Shown: positions 1 through 12,780 of the stretch, in pieces
Layout of the letters: each line of letters starts with the position of its first letter
How positions within the stretch are numbered: the stretch's first letter is position 1
Source of the DNA: Syngnathus acus
Taxonomy: Eukaryota > Chordata > Actinopteri > Syngnathiformes > Syngnathidae
Assembly: GCF_901709675.1 (NCBI RefSeq)
Contig: NC_051106.1
Span: 7,142,001-7,206,000 of the forward strand
Direction of reading: 5' to 3'
DNA length: 64,000 nucleotides
Position numbers and translations under genes: made by a program
The notes under the pieces: model-generated
The model's database searches: none
Told to the model about the DNA's origin: nothing
Seen by the model: only the letters and a program-made list of their open reading frames with translations

Positions 1-1299
1 ACGGCTTCCCGTGTCCGTCGGAATCGACGCCGAGGCCTAACCAACCTTGACAGGAAGTGACAACAAAGACTCTTGCTCTGTTCTCGAACCGTAACGCACC
101 AAAACAAAACCGGAGACATTTCACGATAGGGAAGGTTGAAAATAATGACGTCGATATCTTGCAGTGTATCGTTGACAGTGTATTCTTATTGACAATTCTT
201 GACAACGCCAACTTCCAATACATTTTGATGCTTCTCTTCCACACTGACAGGCCAAAGATGAAACGCTGCACATCAAAAACAGAAACAAGATGGAAGCTAG
301 CGATGACAAACCAAGCTGGAATTGACAGTATAGCAATGCTGTCAAAACAAAAGACAAAAATATATTTCAAGGACTTTTTTTTTTTTTTTTTTTTGCCTAT
401 CCTGAGCAGATCACAAACTATTTATAATTATGTCATGTTTAAAATAGAACTGAATTGAGTTTTAATCATTCAGGGAGTCAGATTACAATAATACAGTACA
501 TACATTTGTTTAACACAATTATCTGGATGCTTCCTCACCACCACATAGATAAATCGTCCGATCCCTACGCTATTTCCCTTTCGTCCATATCCTAAGCGGC
601 CCAAAAGATTTGTCCCCGTAACACCGAGTGAACATTTGCATCTAAAACGATATTGGACGTTTGTTATCCCCATCAGTCAATACCATCTCCGCCCCCCCCC
701 CCTTCGCCTATTCTATGCATAATTCTCCGAAGCCGCATGCAAAACGCTCAACAATAACACGTATGTTATACAAGACGCCATATATCATCCCTGGATGCAT
801 TTACATGGCGTTAACAATTTCTCAGGGCGGATTAGAGGGCGCTGAGGCAGCAGCTCGGATCCCATGAGAGCCGGGCTTTGGGAGCTGATAAGGCCAGAGC
901 CATAGCAAGGCGGGATTAATACGTATGACCGGAACGCACGGCGGCCCCCTTCTGATTATGCCGGCGGGCGGAAAAACAGACCTCTCCCATCGGACCCGCC
1001 GTGATTAAACACAGCCGTACGGACACGGAGGCGGGCGGATGCGTAGATAACCAACCGCTTTTTATATATGCGAGCCGGGTTGCCGGGCCGATCCGGCGCC
1101 GGGATTGTTCACGCTACGGGGGCGAAGGATTCTCCTCCCTTGATTTTGCGTTAAATTACAAAGACCAAGAAGGTTCCGTGTTGCTCAAGCCAGTAGATTC
1201 TTTTTTCTACCTCACGTCAAAATGGCCGCAGGAGCAATCACAATTTATTTTCCCAGCGACCCATAACGAGAAGTTCAGTGAGTTTTAGCGGTAATTTTA
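1..1299. other. Gene-free 5' flank, left end
   Basis: Unique-looking sequence with a poly-T run at 367-394 and a C-run at 692-702. The part from about 850 to 1140 is GC-richer. No coding gene is supported. Confidence 0.6.
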
Positions 1300-1560
1300 G
1301 TTCGCATTAGATTTTGTATTCCGGCCTCTGTGGGAGCGCAGATTACCTAATTAAATCCCTCAAAAACATCTCGTTATGGATTGAATTCCTTTTGGTAGTT
1401 AGGGGAAGCTTAATGAATTAATTGTGCTAATGACCTATTAATGGCGCTGCACCAAGAATTCTAATGAGATGCCTTAATTAAATATTATCGCACTGTTTAA
1501 TCATTGAGTTTTAATTATTTACATTATATTTTCCGGGGAAGCAATTTGGTTTGCGAGAAA
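1300..1560. promoter_or_regulatory. CNE-like block dense in TAAT cores
   Basis: About ten TAAT/ATTA homeodomain cores in 260 bp, including CCTAATTAAAT, GAATTAATTGTGCTAATG and CTTAATTAAATATT, without simple repeats or stop-free frames. This texture is typical of developmental enhancers near homeobox genes. Conservation is not tested. Confidence 0.35.
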
Positions 1561-4500
1561 CAAAAGCACAAATACGCAATGTTTCTAAGAACGGCATGGA
1601 CCTTCATTTGCTGTATCGAAAAGAGAAAAAGTGCTTTGGCGCCTACTTGTCAATTGCCAATTAAAGGGTGAACCACCTGCGAAACGCATTTATCCCGATA
1701 CAGGATTCATCAGCACGTCACCACTAAATTTCAGAGTAGCGGACGTTGGCTCTTCCTCTCGTCTGCCTCCTCCCTCGCTTCTCCAGAACAAACTGGAAGA
1801 GCTCAGTCATCATCCTCGTTTTAGTTCAAATTTGGTGGGATCAAAGGTGGCCAGCTGGGCGGGGGCGAGGAGCAGATGGATGCATGCTCAAGGGGGGGGG
1901 ACGGAAAGGAGGAGGGCCGGGAAGGCCGGGCCCTTGGGCAGCAGGCAAAGGCCCTTCAGGTTTTAACACCTCCGCTCCCTTGGGTGCCCGCTTGGTTTGG
2001 AGCGTGGGGAGTTGGGAAGGGGATGATCCATTTATGGGGAACTTACCTGAGCTCAGTGGCATGACCAGCAGGCTTCCAGGAGGGGTTGGGGCGGAGCACC
2101 CCCTGCTTCGCTCACATATGGCGACAACCACAGGGGCGCCTGACCTGAAGACAATAAACCGCGCAAGGACAAGAGACGATAAGCCTCGTTCATTAAAATG
2201 AGTGCCTGATAGTGAATGCATTTAATAGCAAACTCAAGCTTGAATCCTCCTTAAGACTTTATTCAGCTCCACCTCCAAATATGTTCATCGGTACGCCCCA
2301 GATGTTTGAATTTGATCTAAATTTTCATGAAAAATTTCCCCCTACATTCCTATAAATTCAAACCGTTAGCGTCCTTCGCTAGGCAGGCTTTGAGCTGTAT
2401 CAAAGTTAATTTTTACTTTCTGTTTTTCTTCTGTTGCGGCATTGAATAGTTTTGGCGAACAAAATAATTTAGCAATCCGTTGTTGTGCATTTGAGTCCAG
2501 CTGTTGGTGCGGTTAGACAAGAAGGTGGCGAATGCTACTTTAGCTCCTCAAGCTAGCTGGCGACTTGCCCTGTTAGCTGCCAAAGGCTTGTCATATTTGT
2601 ATCCTGGTTTAACATTTTATATTTATATCATTTGTATCATCTTATATATTATTTTAGTGGCTGATTTCATTTTGTACTTAAAAATATTGTCTGGTTTATT
2701 TCAAACTAATTTTAATCCGATACAGATTTTAGGAATATATACTTAACCATAAAGCTTCTGCATGTGGGCAAGACTGCAGGTGCTCGGCCAGATTAATCCT
2801 CATCTACATCAGCTCCGCCTCAGCAATCTCAAAGTTCCCGGAAAGGAGCCCGCTGGGAACGCCAAGTGGTACTTATGGTCCGGGATTATGACTTTCAGGT
2901 TTGCCGGTCTTGAGAACCCAAACTTAGCCCCTCGAATTGTATTCGCAAGGGGGCAATACATTTTGGTATGTCCTGGCGAGCCATTCGTTTTTTTTGCAGG
3001 GAACTATTTTTCTCATAAATCCCTCTTAAGAAGTCACATTCACCCTGTGCCTAATAGGATCATGATGGGAATAATCTTTGCAAATCTGACAGAAAAAAAA
3101 AAAAATCACGGCCTTCAACTTCTTCCTTTCGGTAAATGAACAAATTTAAGAATCTTTCCTGTGGGACCAGGGGGCAACTCAGCTAACACTCTCAATTTTC
3201 ATTTCTTTGTTTTATATATTTTTTTCATATAAATATTGAGTGTAATTCTTGCTTAAAAATTAAAAGTCTAAGCAGCCATCCCATCATCAACCATCGCTTC
3301 GTAATTGGATCAAAAGACATAAAAAAGACGACAATAGATCATCAGACCCAAATTAATTCATCAAGAAAAGTTTTTTCATCCTTCTTTCACAACTTCATCC
3401 TCTCTTATTTGTGATGTCACACCTGCTATCTATCATTCAAGCGCCACACGGTCTGTCAGGGCAGATTAGAAGCTGGCGTAGGCAAACGGGAGGGGGGGGT
3501 GGTGCCTCGACAGCCATCGTACAGTATCAATATTGTGACGGATGAGGAGGCGCTCCGTCCTCACATCTCCGACGAGCGCAAAGACAATCGAAAAGACGAC
3601 GCGTCACGGAAGCTGACACTCGAGTCACTTCAAGGAGAACCCTTTCAAGACGAATACAAAAACCTCACCTGACAACGCCGAGCCAGGCCAGGACGAGAGT
3701 AAATAGCATCAAACGGCAACGGGCGCTTCCATTTTAACAAAGGGAAATATTCAGTTGAAATTTTCTTTCAGGAAATTGCAAAAAAAAAAATGACCAAGAG
3801 GTGACACTTGGGCACGCCACGATGCAATTAGCATCGCTTTGAATTTGAAATAGCCATTGAAAGGGCAGCGGAGCATCGTGGAAAATTAAAGCGAAGCCTA
3901 ATTAGAGCACTCCAACCTGACAACGCCGCGCCGCTTTCAGCTTGGCTGAGCAATGCGGTCAGGCAAGAAGTTACCGAGCGACGGGGCCGGCCAAGCACTT
4001 GTTCTGAAGCCGCATGTAAAAATCATGAACTTTTCACTCCATTTCTGACACTTCCTGAAGACATTTCACCCTTATTTACCACTATGGAGCTCCGGCATGT
4101 CTTCCATCCCTCAAGGCCCGTGACCCCTGAACCCCTCACCGTTAAATTAACTCTCCCCCCAGTTGGGTGTTGTGTCAAATGTCAGGAGCGACCCTTCCTA
4201 ATCCTGTCTGGCTGTCAGCTCAGCCACTCAGCGCCCGACCAAGTCAACCCTGGTTGGTGTACAAACCGCACCTAGCCCGTATAAGCGACCGTCCGGCTAC
4301 CGTCGGCTGCGCCTGAATAAATTCGTTTTCATCGACCCCGACAAAATGATGGCGCGGACGAGTTAGAGGAGTTTCCGGCTGAAACTTTGACTGTCAAAGT
4401 GAGCCGAAAGTGGAATTGCAAAATCCTGCCTGAGGGATGTAAAAGTGCTGAGGGGAGGTGAAACTAGACACTGTCAAGACAGCTTCTGTGTGTGTGTGTA

Positions 4501-4808
4501 TGTGTGTGTGAGTTTCTCACTGAGCCCTAGGGTCTTTATTTCAGTGTAGTCAAAGAAAGCGAGAGCCCCCATGGCTAAATCTGTCACAGACCACAACAGG
4601 TCGACTGTAACTTTGCTCCGAAAACTTAGCACAGTAAGTTTGATAGTTGGGTCTCGCATACCGATCGAAATATTTTTCTGAAAAGACCCTAAATATGAGA
4701 CGATTCCTGACATTTTTTTTTTTAAATCCTTTGATCATGTTTTTAAGTCAATGGCCCGACGGCTATTTTACACTGTCTGGAAGTTTTGGAATTTGGGTGG
4801 GGCTTAGA

Positions 4809-4905
4809 ATTAGGGCTGAACGATTAATCAAATAGAAATCGACATTGCAATGTAGTACAATGCAATCTTCAAATTGTAAATCGTTTTTCACGATTTTGCA
4901 TGCAC
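4809..4905. repeat. Interspersed fish repeat fragment (GGGCTGAACGATTAATC type)
   Basis: The head AGGGCTGAACGATTAATC, followed by AAATCGACATTGCAATG and AAATCGTTTTTCACGATTTTG, resembles an abundant teleost non-autonomous element that I recall. Class assignment is uncertain. Confidence 0.5.
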
Positions 4906-5662
4906 CAGTTGGGAAATAGAAGAGGAGGAGTAAGATGAAGAAAGCGTAAGGCGTTAGAAAAAAAAACAGAATGCCTTGACAGATGTTCCTGATATCCCTA
5001 ACCGTCCTATTGATTGTGGCCAGCTGATAATTTCCTGTCGCCGGATCAATCCAAACATGTTCCGAAGACCTTTGGCGACCTCTCCGTAACGCAGTCACGG
5101 AGCGCCACCGGCATTGTCGGAAAAAAGGCACAGCTAATTTGATTCGAGTCAAATGTGAGGCTCAATCATTGTCGATTAGCTCCGATTTAATTAGCTCAAA
5201 TTGCGTTATTGTGTTTGATGACAAAGAGGTCTGTGTGGGAACCTCATTGTCAGATCATTGTTCTGGTGTCTCATTCATGCGTAGCCAACGGAGAACGACT
5301 AGCTAGCTGTATGTGTTGATACGTTTGGAAACTAAGGCTTTACATTTTTGTTTATCACGGGCATGGACAGAAATTTTTCTGTTGTTTTTAGGACCAAAAA
5401 AAACTTAAAATTACATAAATGAATAATATTATAATAATATATCAGCAACAACTTAAAAGATTATTGCAAGCCAAGTCAGCAAAAGTTCTTACAAGTGGTT
5501 TTGACACGAAACCTTCACTTTCAAACTTCAAAATCACCATCTTAACACAATATTGATTTTTAAAAAAAAAAAAAAATTCTCTAACAAAATGGAATTGTTT
5601 GATTTCTGACTGTCGGAACTAAATTTAACAACATTTTAACTATACTATATAGTGATCAGTTA

Positions 5663-5714
5663 GCTTAGCCGCAACAACTGCTAAGCAAGCTTAGCTGCAA
5701 CAACTGCTAAACTA
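5663..5714. repeat. Two tandem 26-bp direct repeats
   Basis: The copies at 5663-5688 and 5689-5714 share GCTTAGC-GCAACAACTGCTAA with few differences. Probably a minor local duplication. Confidence 0.8.
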
Positions 5715-6954
5715 ACAAGTGAGCTCAGTAGTTTTAAAATATCTAATGTGTCATGGAAGGTTCATTATTTTTTTTTACTAAATGTCTGTCGTTGGGGGGG
5801 GCACGTAATAGGGCGAAAGGTGGACATCAATCAACTTGAAATCAAAATGACATAAAACCCAATACTTTCTCCAGGCTCTTGCTTGACCTTCCTCTTTTCG
5901 TAATGCCTTTCTCAGTTGGAATGACATTATTTTTTTTTCTAGGTGACGCGCAGAAACTGACAGCAGCTAGCCTGCACTTTGCCAAAGTGTATCGAGCCGC
6001 CGCCGCCGCCGTCTGGGCGCAGAATACAAATTCGTCTACAATCGAAGGTACGCCATCCACACGCACGCGCGCTCACGCACACACCAAACGCTGCCAATTA
6101 TCTGAAGCCCCCGTTAAGTGATAACTCTGCGGCCACTCGAGCGTGAAACAAGGAGATGAAGATGAATCTTCCTCTTCCCCATCATTCCGTCCCATTTAAT
6201 TGACAAGCGCTCGCTCGCTGTTAAATTTTTCCAAGATTACAAATATGAGCGCAATCTCGAGCACCCTGCTCCAAGCGCACAGCCAAGCGCTTGCAAATTA
6301 ATCTACATATTTTAATAAGGTGTCAGTGGCAGAGGAAGGTGTTTGCAGACGTTTAACGGGGATAGCGTCCGCTGTCCCCGCCGTTGCGAAATTGAATAAA
6401 TATCTTTTGAGTAAATGCATCACTGGGCACTGCAGTGGGAACTTGGGCAAGCGACGAGTTTTTTCTCCAAGGTTTATCAGATGAGGATTTTATGGACTGT
6501 ATTTGGGCCAACACTTAAATTATTTTTGGCTACTAACAATGTTCAAATGAAAAGTTGCTGTTTTCAAGCTGACAATTTGTGTTTCAAATACTTTGAAGTC
6601 CTTCAAAATCTTAAAAGGTGATCATTAAAAGTCAAGCGTTTTCAAGAATTCCAAGCACCCGTGGGAACGGACTCAAGTATTTACCTTGAGAAATGCTTCA
6701 CAGGATTTTTTTTTTTTTTTTATGGTGACAGGAGTTCTCTAAGTGGGTTCCAAAGACTCGCCAATATTTTTATTTTTATTTTTTTTTAATGTTCTTAGTG
6801 TCAGTGGGAATATGCTTTCAGCAAGCAAACCTTGTTCAAGGATGATGGAACAAAAGCAAATCCACATTTTCCATTCCTGTATCCTAATTTTGCTCTTTCT
6901 GATGAAGTTATTGCACAAGATTTCATTTACGGTTGACACAAATATCCCCCCCAC

Positions 6955-7200
6955 GCCCACCGCTCGCTCGCTCGCCAAACACGTTCAGTCAGTCAGCAGT
7001 CGACGTATCCGAGCGCCGGCTGATGAATCAGCGGCGTGACAGCGATTGTGTCATTTCGGAGTGATTTGCCTGCCGCCGTCCCGTCTCTTGGCCCAAGTGA
7101 GACGTCACGAGTCAGCCGTGATTGACAGCTCCCACTCCAATCGGTTAGCTGCGGGGGAGCTGCGGGGAACGATAAGGACATCTATCCGAGTTGTCCCTAA
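6955..7200. promoter_or_regulatory. CNE-like block containing a perfect PBX-MEIS site
   Basis: Low-repeat mixed sequence with GAGACGTCACGA at about 7099 and TGATTGACAG at 7119-7128. Lies 26 kb upstream of meis2. A candidate TALE-responsive enhancer; conservation unknown. Confidence 0.35.
7119..7128 (+). promoter_or_regulatory. Perfect PBX-MEIS composite site
   Basis: TGATTGACAG, identical to the leader site at 32932-32941. Confidence 0.5.
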
Positions 7201-9109
7201 AGGCGGCTATGAAGGTTCCCCCTCCCACTCGTGGATCTCGTGGGCCTAGTTCATGTCTTCTTTAATACCATTCCTCCGCTGACCTTTCAACTTTTGCCAT
7301 TTGCTCATCTACGTCGATATTCTCGTAATGGTCAAAAGGATTCAAAATAGACCTTTTTGGCCAGGTTGTATAAAAAGTAACGAAACTAATCCCGTGTTAA
7401 CAAACCAACAAACAAAACCCCACTCAGCGGGGGCTAATTAGCATTAAGTAGCTGAACAAAACGAAGATCTTAACACACAAGTAGCGAGCCAGACAGCACA
7501 ATACCATAAGTGTGTTAGTGGATTGAAGTGCCCTTTACTTTTTATCTCTTAAAATCTCCTTATTTGGCTTTATACAAAAGCAAATAAATCAAGCTTTGCA
7601 GGGGTGCTGTGAGAGGAGGGGGGGGTTGCAATGCCACTTAACCCTAAAGTACTTTGTATTTAAATCCTGCAGCATATGTAGTCTAGGCGGAAGGTCCATG
7701 TTAGTGTTCTTGTGAACTTTTGGAGATCCACCTTGAGGCAAAATGCCTTTCCAATTTTCTTTTTAATGTATTGTAATGTTTTTCCCGTATTTCAATATTT
7801 GTTTTTTGGCCTTGCTTTCTTCAGTTTTCGGTTTCGGCCCAGAAACTTTACCACTGTAAAGCAAAGACCTGAATCGTCCATTGAGGTTTCATCGTATTTT
7901 TCCATTGAGTGGCAGTCCTTATATGACCCACGGGCCGTAGGTTGAGCACCCCTCTTAGTGGTCTCAATCCATAAATGACCTTGAGTGAAAGGAACCAAGG
8001 ATAAATGCAAATAAAAAGCACAGGGAGTGACAGTGGAACAACAGGACATTTTCAGCACAGGCAAAGTGTCGAAAGGCCCAAGCGAGAAAGCCTCGCTTAT
8101 TATCTCAATCAGCGAGCGGAATAATAGGACGACAAAAAAGCGCCAGTGTGGCCAAAACCTCAGCGAGCCACTTCCGACATCGCTTAAAAGACTTCGTCAA
8201 ATCACCGGCAACCCCGGTGACCCAGAACAGCTATCTTGGTCGTCCTCTGCGAGACCCCCGCCGAGCAAACATGGCAGGCGCATTAAACACTTTTGGAAGC
8301 ATTAGGCAACGACTGCGCTTTCAACCGTTGGATACATTCCAGTGACAATCCGTCACTTACGAGTATTTTTTGGCATCAAAGTGTGTTATGATATAAATAC
8401 CGCTGCACTTGTGACTGCAGGAAGCTACTTCCTGAGGCGCAACCCCGAGTCGTACGTCGATTTACAGTAAATGGACTAGGGCCTCTCCCGACACCTCCTT
8501 TCTTCTGCCCACCTCTCACTCCCGACAGCCACATTTTCCCGTCTAATTTTAGGCCCGCAAGTCACACCCTTTTTGACATGTCCTGGGGTTGATTTTCACC
8601 TCGACCACCAGCGCAGCTGTCCGTCCGCGTGACGTCCCGAGGCGTCTTGCTTTATTAAAAAGTGTGAATATTTAAAAAAGAAAAATGGGGGTGGGAGAAA
8701 GACAGTGAGACATGCGAATGGATGGCTAGTGGCAAATTAGCGTGTGCTGGTTGAGGCAGTGATGATGATGCCTCATTTGGAGCATACAAAGAACAGAATC
8801 AACCACCTATTTCAATTTTACTATTTTATTATCAACGTAAAATTGTTCGGCCATGTTCTACTGAGACTGCGAACAAAAAAAAAAGCGGGCCGATGCGGAT
8901 TATTCCGTCTGACAAACTTCTCCGGCAACTTGAGTGAAAACACAATAACAATTTACATAACACAGCGAGCGAGCGAGGGTGAAAGGAGTAGAAAAAATAA
9001 AAAGGATGCAAACTCCGCCGCCAATCAAACTTGCTTTTGTGTTCAACACGGCAGATAAAAAAAAAAATAAAAAAAAGAACCTGACTTTCAAATCAAAAGA
9101 TCCAAACAA
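7201..9109. other. Gene-free 5' flank
   Basis: No gene supported. The end of a probable hAT-like or other dispersed repeat is seen near 7921-7954 (GGGCCGTAGGTTGAGCACCCCT). Short poly-A runs occur near 8875 and 9058. Confidence 0.5.
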
Positions 9110-9600
9110 AAGCTCCCTTGTCGAGTGTTTGTAATGGCACCGGCTCGATCCGGCTAGTGATTATATAGAAAACAACTGCAATTACATTACTGGCTTCACT
9201 AAGCGACAGCGAGCGAGAGAGAAGAAGGCCCAGGAGAGATGATTAATATTCTTATTCTGATTCGGATGGAGTCATCGTGCTGACAGCTACACCGTCTCTC
9301 ATCAGCCAAATGCAAAGTGTGGCCACCAGGAACAAAAAATAAAAAAGCAGTCTCACATTTGATGAGAGCTACGTTGTAATTTAAATGTGAACATCCCAGT
9401 TCTCGGAAGGCCAATGATGCTCATTACAAAAAACACTCCTGAGTGACTGTATTGCACCAAACGCTGTAATTAAATTAATATTGGATGTAATAATTACTTT
9501 GCGGGGTTCCCATTGTTCGTACGAGCCGCTGCCTTTGTTGCCATAGCATTTGTCTGCGCCGATTAGCAAAGACTCTCATGAGATGTCCGCTTTTGTAATG
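9110..9600. promoter_or_regulatory. CNE-like block
   Basis: Mixed-complexity stretch with GATGATTAATATTC, ACGTTGTAATTTAAATGTG, CTGTAATTAAATTAATATTGG and TGTAATAATTACTTTG, and a TGACAG at about 9281. The motif density resembles developmental enhancers; not tested. Confidence 0.35.
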
Positions 9601-12519
9601 TACGCACGCAATTTCACATGAAAGGATTTTGAATGACACAAAACGAAAAAATATCAATATACGCTCAATGGATAGACGGAATTCGAAAGTCGAAATTCCC
9701 ACCTTGAACTTCCAAAGGGTGAGGCGGACTTGCCAACCACTAGCACAACGTGCTGCTCCAATTGAATTCAATGATGTCTAAATATGTCAGTTTGTCAATA
9801 GTGGTGAGATCTTTTTCGTACTCCAGCACTTCCTGTCGCCCGACAGATAAGCCCGTCCGTCCATGTGTGTGTGTCACATTGACCCGAGTGAAAGCTGACA
9901 GGCAGGTGAACCCCCCCCCCCCTTCTTCTTCCTCCGTCTTTCTTCATCTTCTCTTCTGACCCGACACCCCCCGACTCGCTTGTACTGTCACTGCGGATGA
10001 AATTGTCCCCTCGTTATCTTGGCCGGTGTAATTGCTGTCTTGTTTGCGTAGGAGATTAGAGGGGCCCCCAAAACTCTTTGTGTGGTCTCACGCCGATTGA
10101 ACAAACACGCAGTAGTCGTCGGTAAAAACCACGAGGCGCTCGCCAGCTAGATGAACTGGCGCGGGCGATAAGTGCGGTCGGCGTGAGTGGCACGGCACTT
10201 GTGAATATGTGCGGGTTATACTCGAAAATGCGGATTTTTTTTTTTCTTGACCGCGTGAGTGAAATCTAATGACATGGTAAAAAGAGAGGAAAACTTTCAG
10301 ATAAAAGTGCTGTGTAGAAATGACCGGATAATTTCAAGCGTCTATTCAGCTGCACCTCAAATGTGCAAGTCGGGCCTTTTGTGCCTGCACTTTTCCTCCC
10401 CGTCTCCGAGGGTGGCATCCCGTCAACGGCCTTCACTCGTGTACAATGCCACACTCGTCACTCTTAATGGCAAATTTCCATCCCAAGCCCCGTGGACTCC
10501 CCTTCGCTCCCCCCCCCCCCCTTCTTCGCTCCTCTTCCCGTCGGTCTCCTCTCGTCACGGTGGGCAAAGCTCGCGTCTGATACCGTCAGATGGCCCGGAA
10601 AATTAAAAACCCAATTAAAGTGGCGGTCCGGGAGGTCAGCTTTTCTGCATATCAAAAAGCGCCCCCCCCCCCCCCCCCCCCCCCCCTCCTCTGGCTATTC
10701 GCCGCAAATTATGTCTTAACAGCTCACGTTTGCTGAGGCTGCAAGTGCGTGCCACTCGGGGAGGAATATCCGCTCTCCTCTCTCAAAAAAAAAAAAAAAA
10801 GATAGCTGAGCTGAAAGAAATATCCACCAACAAACCATGTCCAAAATCTTTGAGACTTTTTGGATACGGGTTTTGTAACTCCCAACCAATAAATTAAACC
10901 ATCCATACATCAAGGTAAACAGGAAGTCGGCCATTTTCTATTCACCGTGAAAAAGCGCCCGTTCATCGCTCCTTTAATTCTATTCATTCTTTGTCCCCCA
11001 TGTGACAAGCTACGCTTCTCCATTTCTGACAAATAACCACCCACCTCAGCACCCAATTTCTTTCTTTGGCCGTCTCTCTATCTCTCCTTGGTTCTTTGCT
11101 GTTCACTGTTTTACCCACGATTCATTAACTCCTGTACAGTGGTTGGAAAAGGGCAGAGAGAAATGGCCAGCCAAACTTAATGGCATACGTCTCCGACCGG
11201 CACATTAATATTCAGCGTAATGTTTCTTAGAAGGGTGGCGAGGGTGGGAGTAGGTGGTGCTCGCTCGTCCAGACGGCCTTATTAAGCAGCTGGAGTGGAA
11301 TGATGCTGGCTCGGCAACACACACACACACACAGGCACACACACACGCCCCCCCACCGCCACACACACACACACACTGAAGACAATTCAGAAAGCATCAG
11401 GACCACTCCCACAATCCAGCTGCATCCTTAAATCTTTTGCTAACTTATATTATCTGTTCACATTTTTTTCTTTTACGAGCCGCTGCTTCCGTACTGTTTG
11501 TATTGCTACAAATGAACAAAGCATTGACTTTTATTTTTCTTAAAATGCATGTTTTTATTTCAACCTCACCCTCCTTTTTTTTTTTTTTTTTCCTTTTTAC
11601 CCTCCAGCAAGCCACAAGTCGTCCACGTCGGGCCTTTTAGCTCCATCTCATTTACATTTAATGGCATGATAATACACATTATCAGACTATTTCCGATAAT
11701 TACAGCCTTTCAGTCGCTTTTCACCCTCACCCTCCAAATGCTCCCCAACAGCCATTTCTTCACCCCCCCCCCCTTTTTTTTTCTGAATTTTCCCATTTGT
11801 AATTGCAATCATTCTGGGTGATTTGCCCTTAGAAATAACAGGAAATAATAATGTCACCCGCAGACCAGAAAAAATAATTTTTTCAAAATTGCTACAGCAA
11901 ATAGGACACTAACACTTTTCAGAGATTTATTCAGACGATAAGGGCACTCATGTCTCGACCCGCTTTGGGCAGTGACTGTTGGAAAATAATAATCACCATG
12001 TGGCTCTGTGTATCGTCTTTATTGTTTGTGTTTATATTGTCCATTTTGTGGTTCTTGCAGGGTTTAGCCATGTGGAAGAGCAAGCAGGAGGCTCCCTGGC
12101 AATGCCCGTATGAATCAACTCTCCTCATACTCGGTTGGAGCAAATGACACCAACACGCTAGCAAGTAAGTCATTTTATGTAAATGACGACGTTAATGTCG
12201 ACGACGTTTCTTCCGCGCCTGCCAAGAACGGTCCACGGTCTGCCCTCATTTTGCTCTCAGTGCATTGAGAAGGCTTTAATATTTCTGAGTTAGCTGCGGG
12301 CAAGGGCGCTACGGATGTTGCCGCACGGAAGCGACTAGCGACACGGTTAGTAAATATTCCACTCGAAGCATTGTGACGAATTAGCTTGTTAGCACGTGAG
12401 TCCCCGACGCCGCTTAATGAGCTTTTTGCACTTTTATGGAGTTCAACGACACTCAACTGTACTCTCCTCAGGCCTGATCGAGGGCAGGATTTACACTGGA
12501 TTTATTTATTTTTTGTTAG
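9601..12519. other. Gene-free 5' flank with low-complexity tracts
   Basis: Contains C-runs at 9909-9922, 10510-10521 and 10662-10686 (25 C), A-run near 10785-10800, an interrupted CA microsatellite at 11310-11377, and a CNE-like stretch near 11635-11730. No gene supported. Confidence 0.55.
10662..10686. repeat. Poly-C tract (25 bp)
   Basis: An uninterrupted C run, G on the other strand. Homopolymers this long are uncommon and may be length-variable or mis-sized in assembly. Confidence 0.9.
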
Positions 12520-12780
12520 CAAGCACATCCCCGCATTTCATTAAATCCCGCCTAATGAGATGAGCGTCTCTCCCCAAAGAGCCGATGATGAAGTACCTTA
12601 TGCCACGGCGCATAAATTAGTATGGCGAGGTTAAATGCTGGAACTGGCTCGTGTTTCACAAGAGGACCCTATCCGGCAGTTAAATCAACGCTCGTAAATA
12701 TCGCCAGCCGCACCGCTTAGAGCCGCCGTCCAAAACGAACACGTCATTTGATGGATCTGACGTGATACTGTAAATAACGT
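12520..12780. promoter_or_regulatory. CNE-like block
   Basis: ATTTCATTAAATCCCGCCTAATG, then AGATGAGCG, ATAAATTAGTATGGCG and GCAGTTAAATCAACGC in unique sequence without simple repeats. Candidate regulatory element; not tested. Confidence 0.25.

Larger units (their letters stand above)
1561..6954. other. Gene-free 5' flank with repeat debris
   Basis: No gene supported. Holds a CNE-like stretch at 3820-3930 (GCAATTAGCATCGC and CCTAATTAGAGC), a TG microsatellite at 4487-4511, a fish repeat fragment at 4809-4905 and a two-copy 26-bp direct repeat at 5663-5714. Confidence 0.55.
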
